Part shown: piece after piece, positions 1 to 11,275 of the stretch
Numbering within the stretch: the stretch's first letter is position 1
Layout of the letters: each line of letters opens with the position of its first letter
NCBI GenBank assembly: GCA_963921935.1
Contig: OY998179.1
Span: 59,936,222 to 60,000,221, forward strand
From: Galeruca laticollis
Taxonomy: Eukaryota > Arthropoda > Insecta > Coleoptera > Chrysomelidae
DNA: 64,000 bases
Direction: 5' to 3'
Translations under genes and position numbers: made by a program
Notes under the pieces: model-generated
What the model saw: the letters and a program-made list of their open reading frames with translations, nothing else
Told to the model about the DNA's origin: nothing
Databases searched by the model: none

Positions 1-116
1 TCAACATGTTTTTAATACATTTTTATATGAGTAAAATAGCCTATTGAAATGACCTGAATTATTATTTTTTATATGTAAATTATTATTGGTATATGCAATT
101 GGTGATGCCTACAAAT

Positions 117-327
117 TCTCGTCTCGTCTCGTCTCGTCTCGTCTCGTCTCGTCTCGTCTCGTCTCGTCTCGTCTCGTCTCGTCTCGTCTCGTCTCGTCTC
201 GTCTCGTCTCGTCTCGTCTCGTCTCGTCTCGTCTCGTCTCGTCTCGTCTCGTCTCGTCTCGTCTCGTCTCGTCTCGTCTCGTCTCGTCTCGTCTCGTCAC
301 GTCTCGTCTCGTCTCGCCTCGTCTCGC
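117..327. repeat. (TCTCG)n pentanucleotide satellite
   Basis: About 42 tandem copies of TCTCG, nearly perfect, with variants near 296-300 (gtcac) and 316 (gcctc). Five is not a multiple of three, so the array is open in every frame and gives spurious ORFs of repeating Ser-Arg-Leu-Val on + and Arg-Asp-Glu-Thr on -. The flank just 3' (cgagacgatg, then caagacaaaacaagac) looks like degenerate versions of the unit. Confidence 0.97.
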
Positions 328-996
328 TTTCGAGACGATGTTTAAATTTTCCTTTCAAGACAAAACAAGACTTTCAAAAAGACTGACCTCATTGTTATGT
401 TATTGAAACATATTTTTTAAAGTCGCATCATGGCGAGCAGCCTGTGTTTACAATAACTGCTAGACTTGGAATCAACTAAGAAAAGCACAGATGCGTCATA
501 CCAGACAAAGAGCGCAATAATATCCTCCTCTCTTATGTCGATCGCATGTATGCTTCAGTGGCATGTTTACGAGCGTTCCGTATTCTTGTTGTATAGATAG
601 GGTTTTTTTAACTGATATAGCAGCAATACATGGTTCAAATTAGAATTCGAACGGAAGCGACTGAGTTAACATGCATCACTTATTATAGTAAATAATTTTC
701 CGATATAGCCAAGTTTTACTTGCGGAGTACAAATATGGTATATTTCCTAGAAATTTCTGATGTTCATGAAATAATGAGCATTTCCGAATCACAGAAAAAT
801 AAAATGTCGCAAAAAAAGTTGGGAACAAGAGGTTATTTTCCACAGCCAAGAACAAGAAATTGTGCATAGTGTAACTAATTTTAAGAAAAAAGGGGAAGGG
901 GAAGGAATTACTATACCTTTGAAAAACTACTGTTTAAAAAATGATCCGCTTTCCCTGTGCACCCAACAATATTGTTTATATACTTTTATTTTATAC
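328..996. other. No gene seen
   Basis: AT-rich unique-looking DNA between the pentanucleotide array and the first transposon. Short ORFs (for example 676-867 on the minus strand) have no recognisable domain or start context. I see nothing to annotate. Confidence 0.6.
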
Positions 997-1287
997 ACAG
1001 AGCATTTCAATTAAAACTATCCACCCTCTACAAATCAGAAGCGGTCACTTTTATGAAAAAATACATAAAAAATCATATAAGGGGGACGCCTTTTTGCTCA
1101 TATGTACTCCTTATAAGTTTAACCCCCTCCTCCCTGTGGTCACCTCTCTCTCATTTTTTTAAATGGAACACCCTGTATATTTCCGCATTTTTGGATTCTC
1201 CTCTGAAAGGTGATTCCAAAAATATCTAATACCTAAGGTGAAAAGTATATGATTTGGGAGTTACGGATAATTTCAATTTACTGATAG
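997..1287 (+). repeat. Left TIR of mariner-like element
   Basis: Reverse-complementary to 2077-2336. The inner end tttcaatttactgatag mirrors ctatcagtaaattgaaa. ORFs called here (941-1229) are fortuitous. Confidence 0.85.
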
Positions 1288-1395
1288 AAACAAAAACAAA
1301 AAGAGGAATAAAACATAGTGACCGAAAAACTTCTGTAAATAAAATGGCAAGAAGGTAGGCTAGTATACTAGGTAACTAGTACATCTAGCGTAAAA

Positions 1396-2040
1396 ATGGT
1401 GTAAACTCTGCAAGAAAGAATTGAAATTGTAGGTTTATATTACGCAAATAACCAAACTGCAAGAGCCACAGCTAGACAGTTTAATGCTGCTCATCCCAGT
1501 AAAACTACCACAAATAAGTACGTAAATAAATCAATGACAATGTTTTCAGGAACAGGATCAGTTCCAAATAAAAAACATTAACCACAACGAATAGTTAATA
1601 ACGATGCTGTAGATATTGCCGTTTTAGGACAACTTACGTTACAAGAACAACAATCATTATCACAAATTTCTAGTGCAGTGGGTGTTCATCGCAGCAGTCT
1701 TATCAGAATTTTACATAAATACAAATACCATCCTTACAAAATTAAATTAGTCCAAGAGCTACATGAAGACTAATCCGTATGCAATTTTGCTGGTGTTGCA
1801 CAAAATAGGGCACCTCCACATTACGCTCGCGAGGTAAGACGTGATCGTTGGATAGGCAGACGAGACCCAATGCTGCAACGGCCACCTAGATCACCTGATT
1901 CAACCCCACTAGACTTTTTTTTAATTTGGATATCTGAAAACTATAATTTATGCCACTCAGCCAGAATCTATAGATTTGAAGCTCAATTGTATCATTGTAT
2001 GGAAACCAATGGAAATCAATTTGAACGTCTCATAAAATAA
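1396..2040 (+). pseudogene. Mariner/IS630-type transposase pseudogene (HTH + DDE remnants)
   Basis: The reading begins ATG GTG TAA: a stop is already the third codon. It continues as TLQERIEIVGLYYANNQTAR, the N-terminal helix-turn-helix (DUF4817-like) seen in many insect mariner-type transposases. A second HTH follows near 1640-1770 (SQISSAVGVHRSSLIRILHK, then YKYHPYKIKLVQEL), ending in a stop. The last catalytic block survives near 1842-1925 (RWIGR, PPRSPDSTPLDFF), but the central catalytic part between about 1770 and 1800 is deleted. At about 640 bp it is far shorter than a usual 340-codon transposase. It cannot encode a functional enzyme. Confidence 0.8.
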
Positions 2041-2076
2041 TTTATCACTGTTAATTTGTTAATAATTAAACTTTCT

Positions 2077-2336
2077 CTATCAGTAAATTGAAATTATCCG
2101 TAACTCCCAAGTGATATACATTTTACCTAAGTTAATAGATATTTTTGGAATCACCTTTAAAAGGAGAATCCAAAAACACGAAAATATACAGGGTGTTCCA
2201 TTTAAAAAATGTTAGAGTGACCATAAGGATGATACGTCCCCCTTCATATGATTTTTACATATTTTTGTGTTTTTTCATGAACAAGGCGGCTTCCGATTTG
2301 TAGAAGGTGGATAGTTTTCATTGAAATCCTCTGTAT
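2077..2336 (-). repeat. Right TIR of mariner-like element
   Basis: Inverted copy of 997-1287 with small indels; it includes the shared block aatatacagggtgttccatt. Confidence 0.85.
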
Positions 2337-2799
2337 TTATAATAATAAAAATGCATTCATTATTATGTAATAAAGTACATTCACGTTACAGTTCGTAAAA
2401 TATACAAATAAAGATATTTTTCGTTTAAAATCTAATCTTCCATAAATTTTATTGTAAAAATATATAGGTATTACTTTAAAAAAATATATTTTCGAAATGT
2501 TAATCTTACTTTTGTGCAATTTTTATAGTATTTAAAACTTTTATAGATAACATTCACCTATATGATTACTGTTGTTAGTGTTTTATATTACAGGGAAAGA
2601 ACACTAGCTTCCACTTGCGTGTGTCAGTCTACTCTTCTAAAAATATCCAAAGAAACTCGAAAAATAAAATGGGACGCACCCAGTACACCATTTATATCAC
2701 CGAAAAAAAAATTATTAAAATTATTGGTGAAGTTTAAAATTTTAACAAAAAAACTATAGGGGGAAAAATATGCTAATTTGCCAATGGTTATTGTATCAA

Positions 2800-3405
2800 T
2801 TTGTTAATTGACAAAGTAGAAAGTAAAATTGTTGAATGGGTCCTTAAAGCCGACCGAACCCAAGTGGGTGAATAGCTTATTATGGGCTTACAGGCAGTCC
2901 GAAATAAAATTCTAAAACACTACCAAAAAACTAATTGGATTTATACCGTAGTCTTCATTTTGAATACTCGGCATAAATTAGAAACTTTTGATGCTACCAC
3001 GTGGGAGGAAAGAATTGAAGATATACAAAATGTATTCCTCAAAACTTGAAGGCAAAAATGAAAAAAGAAACTGAAAAGTTGAGAACCCGATAAAGACAAA
3101 GGTTTTTTAAACCCAGATTTTGAAATCGATTTTGATGCTCTATATCAGGTGACATCATCATCGCCTAGCTAGGGAATGATGGAGGAGTGTCAACAATATA
3201 TTTCTTTGCCACGATGTGACAAGACAACAAATATACTACAATGGTGGAAAGACCATGACTCTCAGTTTCCGGTCTCGAGCGCGAGGGCGAGAAATTTTCT
3301 CGACGTCCAAGCCACATCTGTACCAGCTAAATAATACATCAGCTAGATGCCTTTCATGTTTAAATGACTGGGTTGAAATAAAAATATTGTTCAATAAGTT
3401 GGATG
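2800..3405 (+). pseudogene. hAT-type transposase C-terminal remnant
   Basis: Translations in shifting frames give pieces typical of the C-terminal half of hAT transposases: WIYTVVFILNTRHKLETFD near 2937-2995 (cf. the ILDPRHKL block), and near 3235-3330 LQWWKDHDSQFPVSS followed by FLDVQATSVPA (the WWK...FP...QATSVPAERLFS dimerisation region). A later frame gives SARCLSCLNDWV, like the final alpha helix. Several frameshifts and stops separate the pieces and no N-terminal BED finger or RNase H core was found. This is a dead fragment; the family call rests on these motifs only. Confidence 0.6.
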
Positions 3406-4124
3406 GATAGAATTTTCATGAATCCACCCAAACACATCAGTTATGTATGTTGGGAAGAATCTATTCCATTTTTACTCCCTAATACTAGACGTCAATGATA
3501 AAAAAAATTGTTTGTGATGCCAATTTATTCATTTTCCTATTTCCCAACATACAATAATTATTACCACCGAAGTTTGCGAAAGGAATCGTATTATTAATAA
3601 CTGAGATATTAGGGAGATGTCTATTATACTATAATATATTTTTTCCCTTTGTATGGAATGAATACTTATGGCGCTCTCTAAATGTGACGTTTTATTTGAC
3701 AGAAAGAGAAAATAGGCGTGTTCCGTTTTCTACAGCCGCTGCACTACGCAGTGCAGAAATTTCAAAATGCAAAAAAAATCCTCTAAAGTGAACGTAATAG
3801 CTAATATGGTCCTTGAGTATTAATTGTTAGAGCCAGAAGTGCAACATTAGTGTATTTTGTGACATTTTTTAAGAAGAAAATAGAAAACGCTTGTCAACTG
3901 TCAAAAATGTCGATTGTCAAAGTTGTTTAATTACCTATTTTTTAAAATTAACATTTATTAATACTTCATAAATAGTAAGTAAATTTATATAACTTTGTTT
4001 AATTCATAGCAATTACATGCTTTAATCCTTTTTAGTGTTTGATACTGACAGCAGTGATGACTTCACTACTACTCCAGAAATTACGGAGTTAGCAATTCAA
4101 TATATGTTGTTTTTATTTGATGGT

Positions 4125-4237
4125 CGTAGAAACAGTATAATCTAAAACACGGGTGGAATTCAAAATTCTACGCCCGTAGAAACAAATCTCTCTACTCGTG
4201 TATAATTTTGTTTATTCCACTATATACTATTTTCTAC
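4125..4237. repeat. Imperfect hairpin, possible MITE
   Basis: Ends gtagaaacagtataat and (reverse-complemented) gtagaaaatagtatat are inverted, with further partly paired segments inside. The tip resembles gtagaaaaaatagtgtat next to the hairpin at 36.25 kb, so the two may belong to one short inverted-repeat family. No target duplication was established. Confidence 0.35.
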
Positions 4238-4850
4238 TCCCACATACGCGAATTAAATATCTGCTACCCATTCATTAATATTGTTCATTTCGACAAGGAT
4301 TTTCATTTCGATACAGATTTTTGCCAATGAAAACACGTACTTTTCACTATGTAACGAATTTTCGGCCTATAGAAACACCTACTTAGGGACAATCAAGTTG
4401 TATGTGTCAACATGCTTGTTTGATGTTTAATTTTAGTCGACATTCAATGCGTCAGAAGTATAGTTGCAAATTTGAATTACCGTGTTTATTATCTTCGACC
4501 GTTCTTAACTTTACCTAGTGGGGAACAAATTATTGACCGTAAATAGCATAGTTGTAAATCAAGACCAAGTTCACAGTCCGACTCTACACAGAGACGTCTT
4601 TAAAAATTTGAGCAAAGTAGGAAACAATTGCTTCTTGACAAGGATTTTATGGATTTACAAACAAAAACGACTCATATAACGCTGGACATGTCAACAAAAC
4701 AAAAGTACATATTTTACATAAATATATATCTACGTATACACAAAAAAAGACACAGTATACGAGAACAGTCAGTAAAGTAAAAAGTCATCTACATCATAAA
4801 CAACCTTCTCAATCAGAAACTGTTTAACTGACTTCTTGAAAATGATATAC

Positions 4851-4853
<3 letters not shown>

Positions 4854-4904
<51 letters not shown>
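4854..4904. repeat. (AT)n microsatellite
   Basis: About 25 uninterrupted AT dinucleotides. Confidence 0.97.
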
Positions 4905-4907
<3 letters not shown>

Positions 4908-6847
4908 GTGGAACATAGCTACCAGGTTAAATTAAACTAATTAGCATCATTTGAATAATGTCAATCATTAGTAAATATTCAATAAAAAGATAATTCATAA
5001 CGACATACTGATTCAAATAGACATAACTTAAACACGTTAAGAAATATTTACGTATAATATCCATTTAATAAAATGATCTACGAGATTTCTATTCAATTTA
5101 GTAATTATCTTTCAAAGTATATTTCAATGTATATAAAAATAATAACAACAAGTAAATTACGTTAAACATATTTGTATATAATTATAATAATCGTTGTATA
5201 TAAAATCACGTGAATTTTGAAACAAAATTCAACTATTATATTTTTATAATTTGTAAACACTTTCAGAAACCCTGTATATAGCATAAACTTTTCAATTATA
5301 TTGTATCAAATGTCAAACCGAAATATCAACGCGGAAATTAACGTTCTATCAATAGTTCGGGTAAAGTGATTCGGAGTGATTACAGAAGTGTGAATAAACA
5401 CAGTGAATTTATCTACAATAACACAAGAATGGATGTTTTGATTTAATAAAAACAATTATTTACTTAGCAACAATGAACAATGAGAAACAAAAAAAATAAA
5501 ACATTTGCAACTTGTTGATTGGAAGCTTGGAGAAGCCTCGTGATTTTATAAATGGAGGGACGTGTAAAATTTTACTTCTCCAAATTAATTAAAAATATAA
5601 CATAAATTTAACAAAATCATGTAGAAAAGTTGACCAAAGTGTTCAACAAAGTTTTGAACGTAAATAACTAAAAACATAATTCGTATTTAAACAAATAAGT
5701 GAAAATAACTTGTGCTACTTGGTAAGATTGAATAAATTACCTTATTAACATAGTTTCGATGACCGTTCATACATCTTGCCATTAATTGTGGTACTCAACT
5801 GGTGAAATAATTCACAATTCATCATTTTTCACATCCTTAGTTCCGGTTTATTTGATCATAGCCACGATCTTTTTCCACATACATCATATCCAGAGTCAAG
5901 AAGAAGCCGAATATGAACTCTATTCCTCGTGTGTATATTAAACTTCTCCTATAAAAAACATTCACAAGTATATTTAGATGTTAGGTTAACCGTTATTATT
6001 GATATAAATTTCCTAATAAATATTAGATTCAGATAATTCAATCTCCACTAATACCACGGACACAAAACACTAAATACTTTTTCAAATAATTACTTACCAA
6101 ATTCATATAATAAACAATAACAAATTCCTAAATACGCCACACCTCTCTTCATCTTTGCTAACTAAATTATACCACAGAATACACACACCACGCGACGGAT
6201 ATATTTTGAAAGAATCACAGTTAGGGGTTGAAACGCAACGAATGTACATTCTACGCACATAATAGATAGTTTGAGCGCAATTTATTTGATGAGTTTGATT
6301 TAAATGAATTTATAAACTGGTCATTTAATGCGAAGATTTTCGCAAATATTTCTATAAAATATGTATTGTTTAATTTGGTAATTAACAAAGAACTATTATT
6401 TCGTTTTCTCACCATATATTAAATCGTTTGTCTATGTTCGTCTTGTATTTTCTTTAATATCTCTACCTTTAGCTTCCTGTTGCTGGCGAGCGCCAAGTGC
6501 CGAATCCATCCCTGAGATAAAGTAACAACAATATAAAATAAATTTTTTTTTTTTTAAAACATATATCTTAATTTGAATTGGGATTCGTGGTAAGCGAACC
6601 AATTCTGGCGCCCATAATTCAAATTAAATAAATGTATTGCATACATAAAAAAAATTATATGTCAATCTAGCTCCCAACGCGGGTGCATTATTAATTAAAT
6701 AATTGATATAATAAAAATATATGACAATTTTGGCGAGCCCAACCTATGGCGCTTGTGAAACGATTTTAATAACGCTCGCACAACAAACCAGTGACAGGAA
6801 CAGGTCATAATTTTTGAGATATTTAAAGAAAATTTGTTAAAACTATA

Positions 6848-7745
6848 ATGACTGACAAAAGAATGAATATCGATGAATTAACAGTGGAAGAGTTGAAAGA
6901 ACATCTGAAATCAAGGAATATGGATACGAAGGGGAATAAACAAGTACTAAAGGAACGATTGAAGACGGCCATACAAACTGAAGAAGCAACAGTACAAGAA
7001 AAGGGAGATAGTATGGTGGAAGAAGTTCACCACTAAACAAAACAGAAATCAAATGAAAACGAAGAATTAATGAACATGATGAAAACAATAATGGCTGACA
7101 TCAAAAAGACCAAGGAAGATATTAGGAAAACCAAAGAAGATATAAAAGAGGACATTAAAAACACACAGGAAAGCACAAAGGAAGAAATAAAAAGTACAAG
7201 GACGAGATAAAAGAAGAAATTAATAGAAGATTGGATGAACAAGAAGAAAAATTCTCAGAACATTTGGTGGAAATGAAAAAACAGTTCGAAGAACACAAGA
7301 AAGAACAAGAAGAGAAAATGAACAAACTATATGGAAACTTAATACAAGACGGCACCATCAGAAAACAAGAGATAGAAGATATGGGGAGCAAACTACGAGA
7401 AGAAGGAAAGGAACAAATAGATAGAATGGAAAGAAACATTATTAAAACAAATGCGAGAATAGACGATGTGGAACAAGGTATTCAATTGAATCTATCGATT
7501 GCGGAGGAAATGAATTTGAAAACACAAAAAGAGCTAATTTAGGGCAGGACTTTACAAAATTGGAGAGGGAAATAAAAGAAGATTTCAAGAAGAAAATGAT
7601 AGAATTGGAGAAGGAAATTAAAACTATGAAGAACAAAACTAAACAAAACAATAATACTCAAGGCCTGAATTATATTTATAACCATGGGGAGAGCAACCTT
7701 AAATTTGATGGGGATACGAGGAAAATGCAATGCAAATACAAATAG
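6848..7745 (+). pseudogene. Gypsy element 1 gag remnant with N-terminal SAP domain
   Basis: The start at 6848 (ATG) gives a SAP-type DNA-binding motif within the first 45 residues (ELTVEELKEHLKSRNMDTKG). A stop at 7034-7036 follows, and then a highly charged coiled coil in two other frames (7040-7550 and 7560-7745). The start of the capsid-like domain is visible (NLKFDGDTRK), where elements 2 and 3 have KFDGNI, and the sequence then breaks at 7743. Most of the capsid and the whole nucleocapsid tail are missing before the protease at about 7930, an apparent internal deletion. The SAP start is unlike the MxLRDGKQVG start of the relatives at 14.6 and 48.9 kb. Confidence 0.75.
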
Positions 7746-7924
7746 TAGCAATTACAGCAACGATAATGTTGCGGTTCTCGTGTCAACTTCTGGTGCGGAA
7801 CAACAGTGTTTCCACTAGAGGGTGAATATGGTAGGTTAAGTTGGTGCAGCTATGTTCACCCACGCGAATTTCTTGAGGTACAGGACCAGCTAGAACAAAA
7901 TAATGAAACATTAATTTATATATA

Positions 7925-10900
7925 CGATAGAAGGCATTAGTTTAAAAATATTAATCGATACTGGGTCAGAAATATCTTTAATAAATAATAAGCTTGTAAA
8001 TAAATTAACGACATCGAAAGAAAATTTCATCAAGGTACCGAAAATAAGTCTAATCGGAATAAATCAAAAGAAATTAACTATTTCAAGTACTACGATAACC
8101 GTAGCATTAAAATTTAAGGAATGCGAAACTATGGTACAAATATTGGTAGTGGAAGATATTGAGTGTGAACTATTATTAGGATCGGATATTTTATATGAAA
8201 ATAAAGCAATTATTAATTATGAAAGAATGTACATAATCTTTAATAAAGAAAAAGTTGATTTTAATTATGAAGAGAAAAATGATAATTCGAGGAAGAATGA
8301 AGAATTAGTAGAAGAAGAAAATAAATATATTAATTTTAATAAGAAAATTGAAGGTGATATGGAGGAGAGATATGATTATAGGCGGGAAGGAAAAATGAGT
8401 GGAGATATGATGTTGGATGGCTATGGAGAAATAAATTTAAATAATAATGATATGCCGGAATGGAATTTGGATATAGATGGGAAATTAGAATGGAAAAATA
8501 AAGTAATGGAAATACTGAGAGGACATAGGAGCTTAATTAATGAAGAATCCTGAATTGCAAGGAATTATGTACACAAAATTGAAATGAAGAAAGATCAACA
8601 ATTCCAACAGAGGAGTTATCCGATACCCTACAAACATCAAGAAGATGTAAAGAAAACTATAAATAAATTATTAGAAGACAGAATAATAGAACATAGTACC
8701 ACCTCGTATATCAATCCAGTTGTAATAGTAAAGAAGAAGGACGGAGATATAAGGATGCGAGAAATTTAAATAAATGTACGATGCCCGAGTATGAATGGCC
8801 TTTAACTATCGAATCGATACTAGGAAAAATTAGTAAAGTTAAAGTTTTTCCTAAGATAGATTTGAAGCACAGCTTCTGGCTGATACACTACATCCGGAAA
8901 GCAGAAAGTAAGTAGGATTCAAGATCAACGGGAAAGTATATCAGTTCCGAGTAACACCATTTGGTATACAAAGCGCTACATCAGCACTGTTGAAAGCACT
9001 AAATAAAATTTTAAACAAATACGACCAATTTACGATACACTATGTGGATGATATACTTATTTTTTCAAATAGTATAGAAGAACATTTAGAGCATCTCAAA
9101 ATAATTCTAACAGAACTTGACGAAAACGGTCTAAAACTTAACATACCGAAATGCCAATTTTTGAAGAGAGAAGTGATATATTTGGGTTATAAGATTACGG
9201 AAACAGGAATCGAGATGGATCCAGAGAGAGTAAGAACCATTAGAGAATGCATAAGACCGAAAAATTTGAAAACTCTTCGAGGTTTCCTTGGCATGCTAAA
9301 CTATTTCAAAAGGATGCTGGGAAATTTAACCGATTTAGAATTACCTTCAATGGAACTATTGAGAAAGGAAGTGACATGGAATTGGACCAGTAGACAGGAA
9401 GATGCTTTCAATGAAATCAAGGATCAGTTTATCAGAAACATTAAATTATATCATCCGAACTATGAGAAAACTTTCATTTTAAAAACGGATGCATCTAAAA
9501 ACAGACTAGCTGGAGTTTTAATGCTAGAATATGATGGCATGTATGTACCAATATCATTTGTCTCTAGAATCACAAAAAGCAGCGAAAAGTTATGGAGTAA
9601 GTGAACTAGAACTTGCTAGCATCATATTCTGTGTGAACAAACTCAGATACTTTCTACTGGGAGGAAAATTCATAATTGAGACTGATAATGAGGCTTTGGT
9701 GACGATACTGACTAACAAGATGAACAATGCCAGAATCCATCGATGGGCATTACTCCTACAGGAATATGACTTCGTGATAAAACATATTCCAGGAATACAG
9801 AACGTAGTACCAGACTCGATCAGTAGGATGGATGGAGAGAAAAGAAGAGATACGAACGAAGCTAGAGTGGGAATTAACATCATGAAACGAAGTAGTGGCA
9901 TATTTTCCCTAGAACAAATAAAACAGGAACAATGATCATTAGATGAGAAAAACAAACGAAGATGTTTTGAAAAGGAAGGAGTACTGTATAAATTGGTGAA
10001 TGACAAGGAATTATATGTAATTTCCGAAAACTTAACAAAATTGATTATACAAAGAATACATTTAGATTTTAATAATTTAGGAATTAGGAAAACTCACATG
10101 ATATTTCGGGAGAAATATATATCAAAAAATGATATCTAAGGAGGAGAACATGCACCATGAAAACGTACCGAAATCCATCATAGCAGAAAAGCCATTAGAT
10201 ATAATAGCAATAGATTTCATATCGAACCTTATACCAAGTTATTATGGTAACAAACATATTTTATTATTCGTAGATATTTTTTCTAAATTTATTAGCACAT
10301 ATCCATGTAACAAAACAAATAGAAACTCTGTTAAAGAATCGCTAGTAAACTATTTCGAGAAATATGGGAAACCAAAGAAATGCATCATGGACAATACAAC
10401 AAGTTTTCACAAGTATCAGACATCCAAGTAGTAATCCTGCAGAACGAGGAATTAAGGAAGTGATCAAGCATCTGAGGATACTTACATACTACGGAAACCG
10501 TATGTGGGAAGAACGTCTAAAGGAGACTAAGATTTGATAAATAATATACCAAATATCGTCACGGAAATAGCACCCATCACATTATTCACAGGAACAGAAC
10601 CAGATAGACCATGGTCAAGTGAAATTAACTACAGTAAACTGATTGAAGTAGCCAGAGGAAGACAAGCAAAACAAGCTGACAAATATATCAAACGGACACT
10701 AGCTAGACTTAGAAATAGGAAAACATTTAAAAAAGGTGATTTGGTAATAATAAAAGCATTAAGAGTACCTTACCATAAGAAAGGAATTTGTTCTAAATTA
10801 CAATTACCTTATGAAGGTCCTTACTTGGTAGAAACCAGTCATGGAATAAATAGGTATAAGTTGATACATCCTGACACTCATCGAGAACGTGAAATTTTTC

Positions 10901-10941
10901 ACATAAACCAGCTGCATCAATTTAACACCAAACAGTCATAA
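7925..10941 (+). pseudogene. Gypsy element 1 pol pseudogene (PR-RT-RH-IN)
   Basis: Protease core IDTGSEISLINN at about 7953, flap-side LLLGSDIL near 8170. RT starts near 8584 (YPIPYKHQEDV) and carries YVDDILIF at 9041-9064, then LRGFLGMLNYFKR. RNase H begins LKTDASKN near 9480 and continues in another frame at 9590 (ELELASIIF, ETDNEAL, PDSISRMD). Integrase core pieces: IDFISNL near 10209, CIMDNTTSF near 10380, NPAERGIKEV near 10430, and a GPY-type C-terminus (LPYEGPYLV) near 10805-10835. At least six frameshifts or stops are present, and a short deletion removes the RT segment around 8753 (LCLDAR is lost). It is non-functional and close in family to elements 2 and 3. Confidence 0.85.
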
Positions 10942-11275
10942 CTAAAAAATTAGGAAATAATAGAATTAGAAATATTATTTAATTGATTAAGTATGAATTA
11001 ATTTAATCTAACTAGTCTTAACTAAGAATAAGAAAAAGTAGAATTAGAAATTATTTGATAAACTAAGTATAAGTTAATTATGACATTTTAAAGACTTCTT
11101 CATGAAAATAAGATAGGATTAAACTGGGGAATTAATTTAATAAGTAACATATGATTATAAAGTTATGAGCAAAAAATCACGGTAAATTTTTATAAAATAT
11201 TCTTGTCAAATGTATTACCAAATATTGAGAAAACCAATTATAAAGAAAGGCTTAAAGGATAAGGAATAAAATTTT
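10942..11275 (+). other. 3' noncoding region of gypsy element 1
   Basis: AT-rich, no env. It ends in purine-rich sequence (aaagaaaggcttaaaggataagg) that abuts the LTR start and probably served as the polypurine tract. Confidence 0.5.

Larger units (their letters stand above)
997..2336 (+). mobile_element. Mariner-like DNA transposon with long TIRs (defective)
   Basis: Two long inverted repeats, about 997-1287 and 2077-2336, enclose a decayed transposase. The outer tips read cacagagcatttcaatt on the left and, reverse-complemented, tacagaggatttcaatg on the right. Both arms contain the block aatggaacaccctgtatatt. Coding remnants read left to right. The arms differ by many substitutions and small indels, so the copy is old. 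Exact tips and TA target duplication are not certain. Confidence 0.85.
3406..6640. other. Long non-coding stretch
   Basis: No coding sequence recognised. It holds an imperfect hairpin (4125-4237) and a TA microsatellite (4854-4904). The last 1-1.5 kb before 6640 could be an unrecognised 5' LTR of gypsy element 1, because the leader and gag follow directly. It has no visible match to the LTRs at 12519-14518, 35452-35917 or 40823-43405, so I do not call it. Confidence 0.5.
6640..11275 (+). mobile_element. Ty3/gypsy element 1 (decayed), internal region
   Basis: Leader, broken gag and broken pol in the order gag-PR-RT-RNaseH-IN, all on +. Two PBS-like sites lie in the leader (tggcgcccataattc near 6611 and tggcgagcccaacc near 6731). 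The 3' edge is a 65-bp segment (11208-11274) nearly identical to 21085-21149 just upstream of the element-2 3' LTR, so the LTR beginning near 12519 acts as this element's 3' LTR. No matching 5' LTR was found. No env-like ORF follows pol. Confidence 0.8.

Noticed and set aside
117..327. CRISPR-like array
   Set aside because: Five-base unit with no spacers, in a eukaryotic context.
83..406. Several overlapping ORFs of repeating Ser-Arg-Leu-Val or Arg-Asp-Glu-Thr
   Set aside because: Products of a pentanucleotide satellite that is open in all frames; not genes.
941..1229. Two overlapping + strand ORFs
   Set aside because: They lie in the TIR of a mariner-like element and have no domain.
4900..6640. 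5' LTR of gypsy element 1
   Set aside because: Position fits, but no direct-repeat partner is visible in the window.
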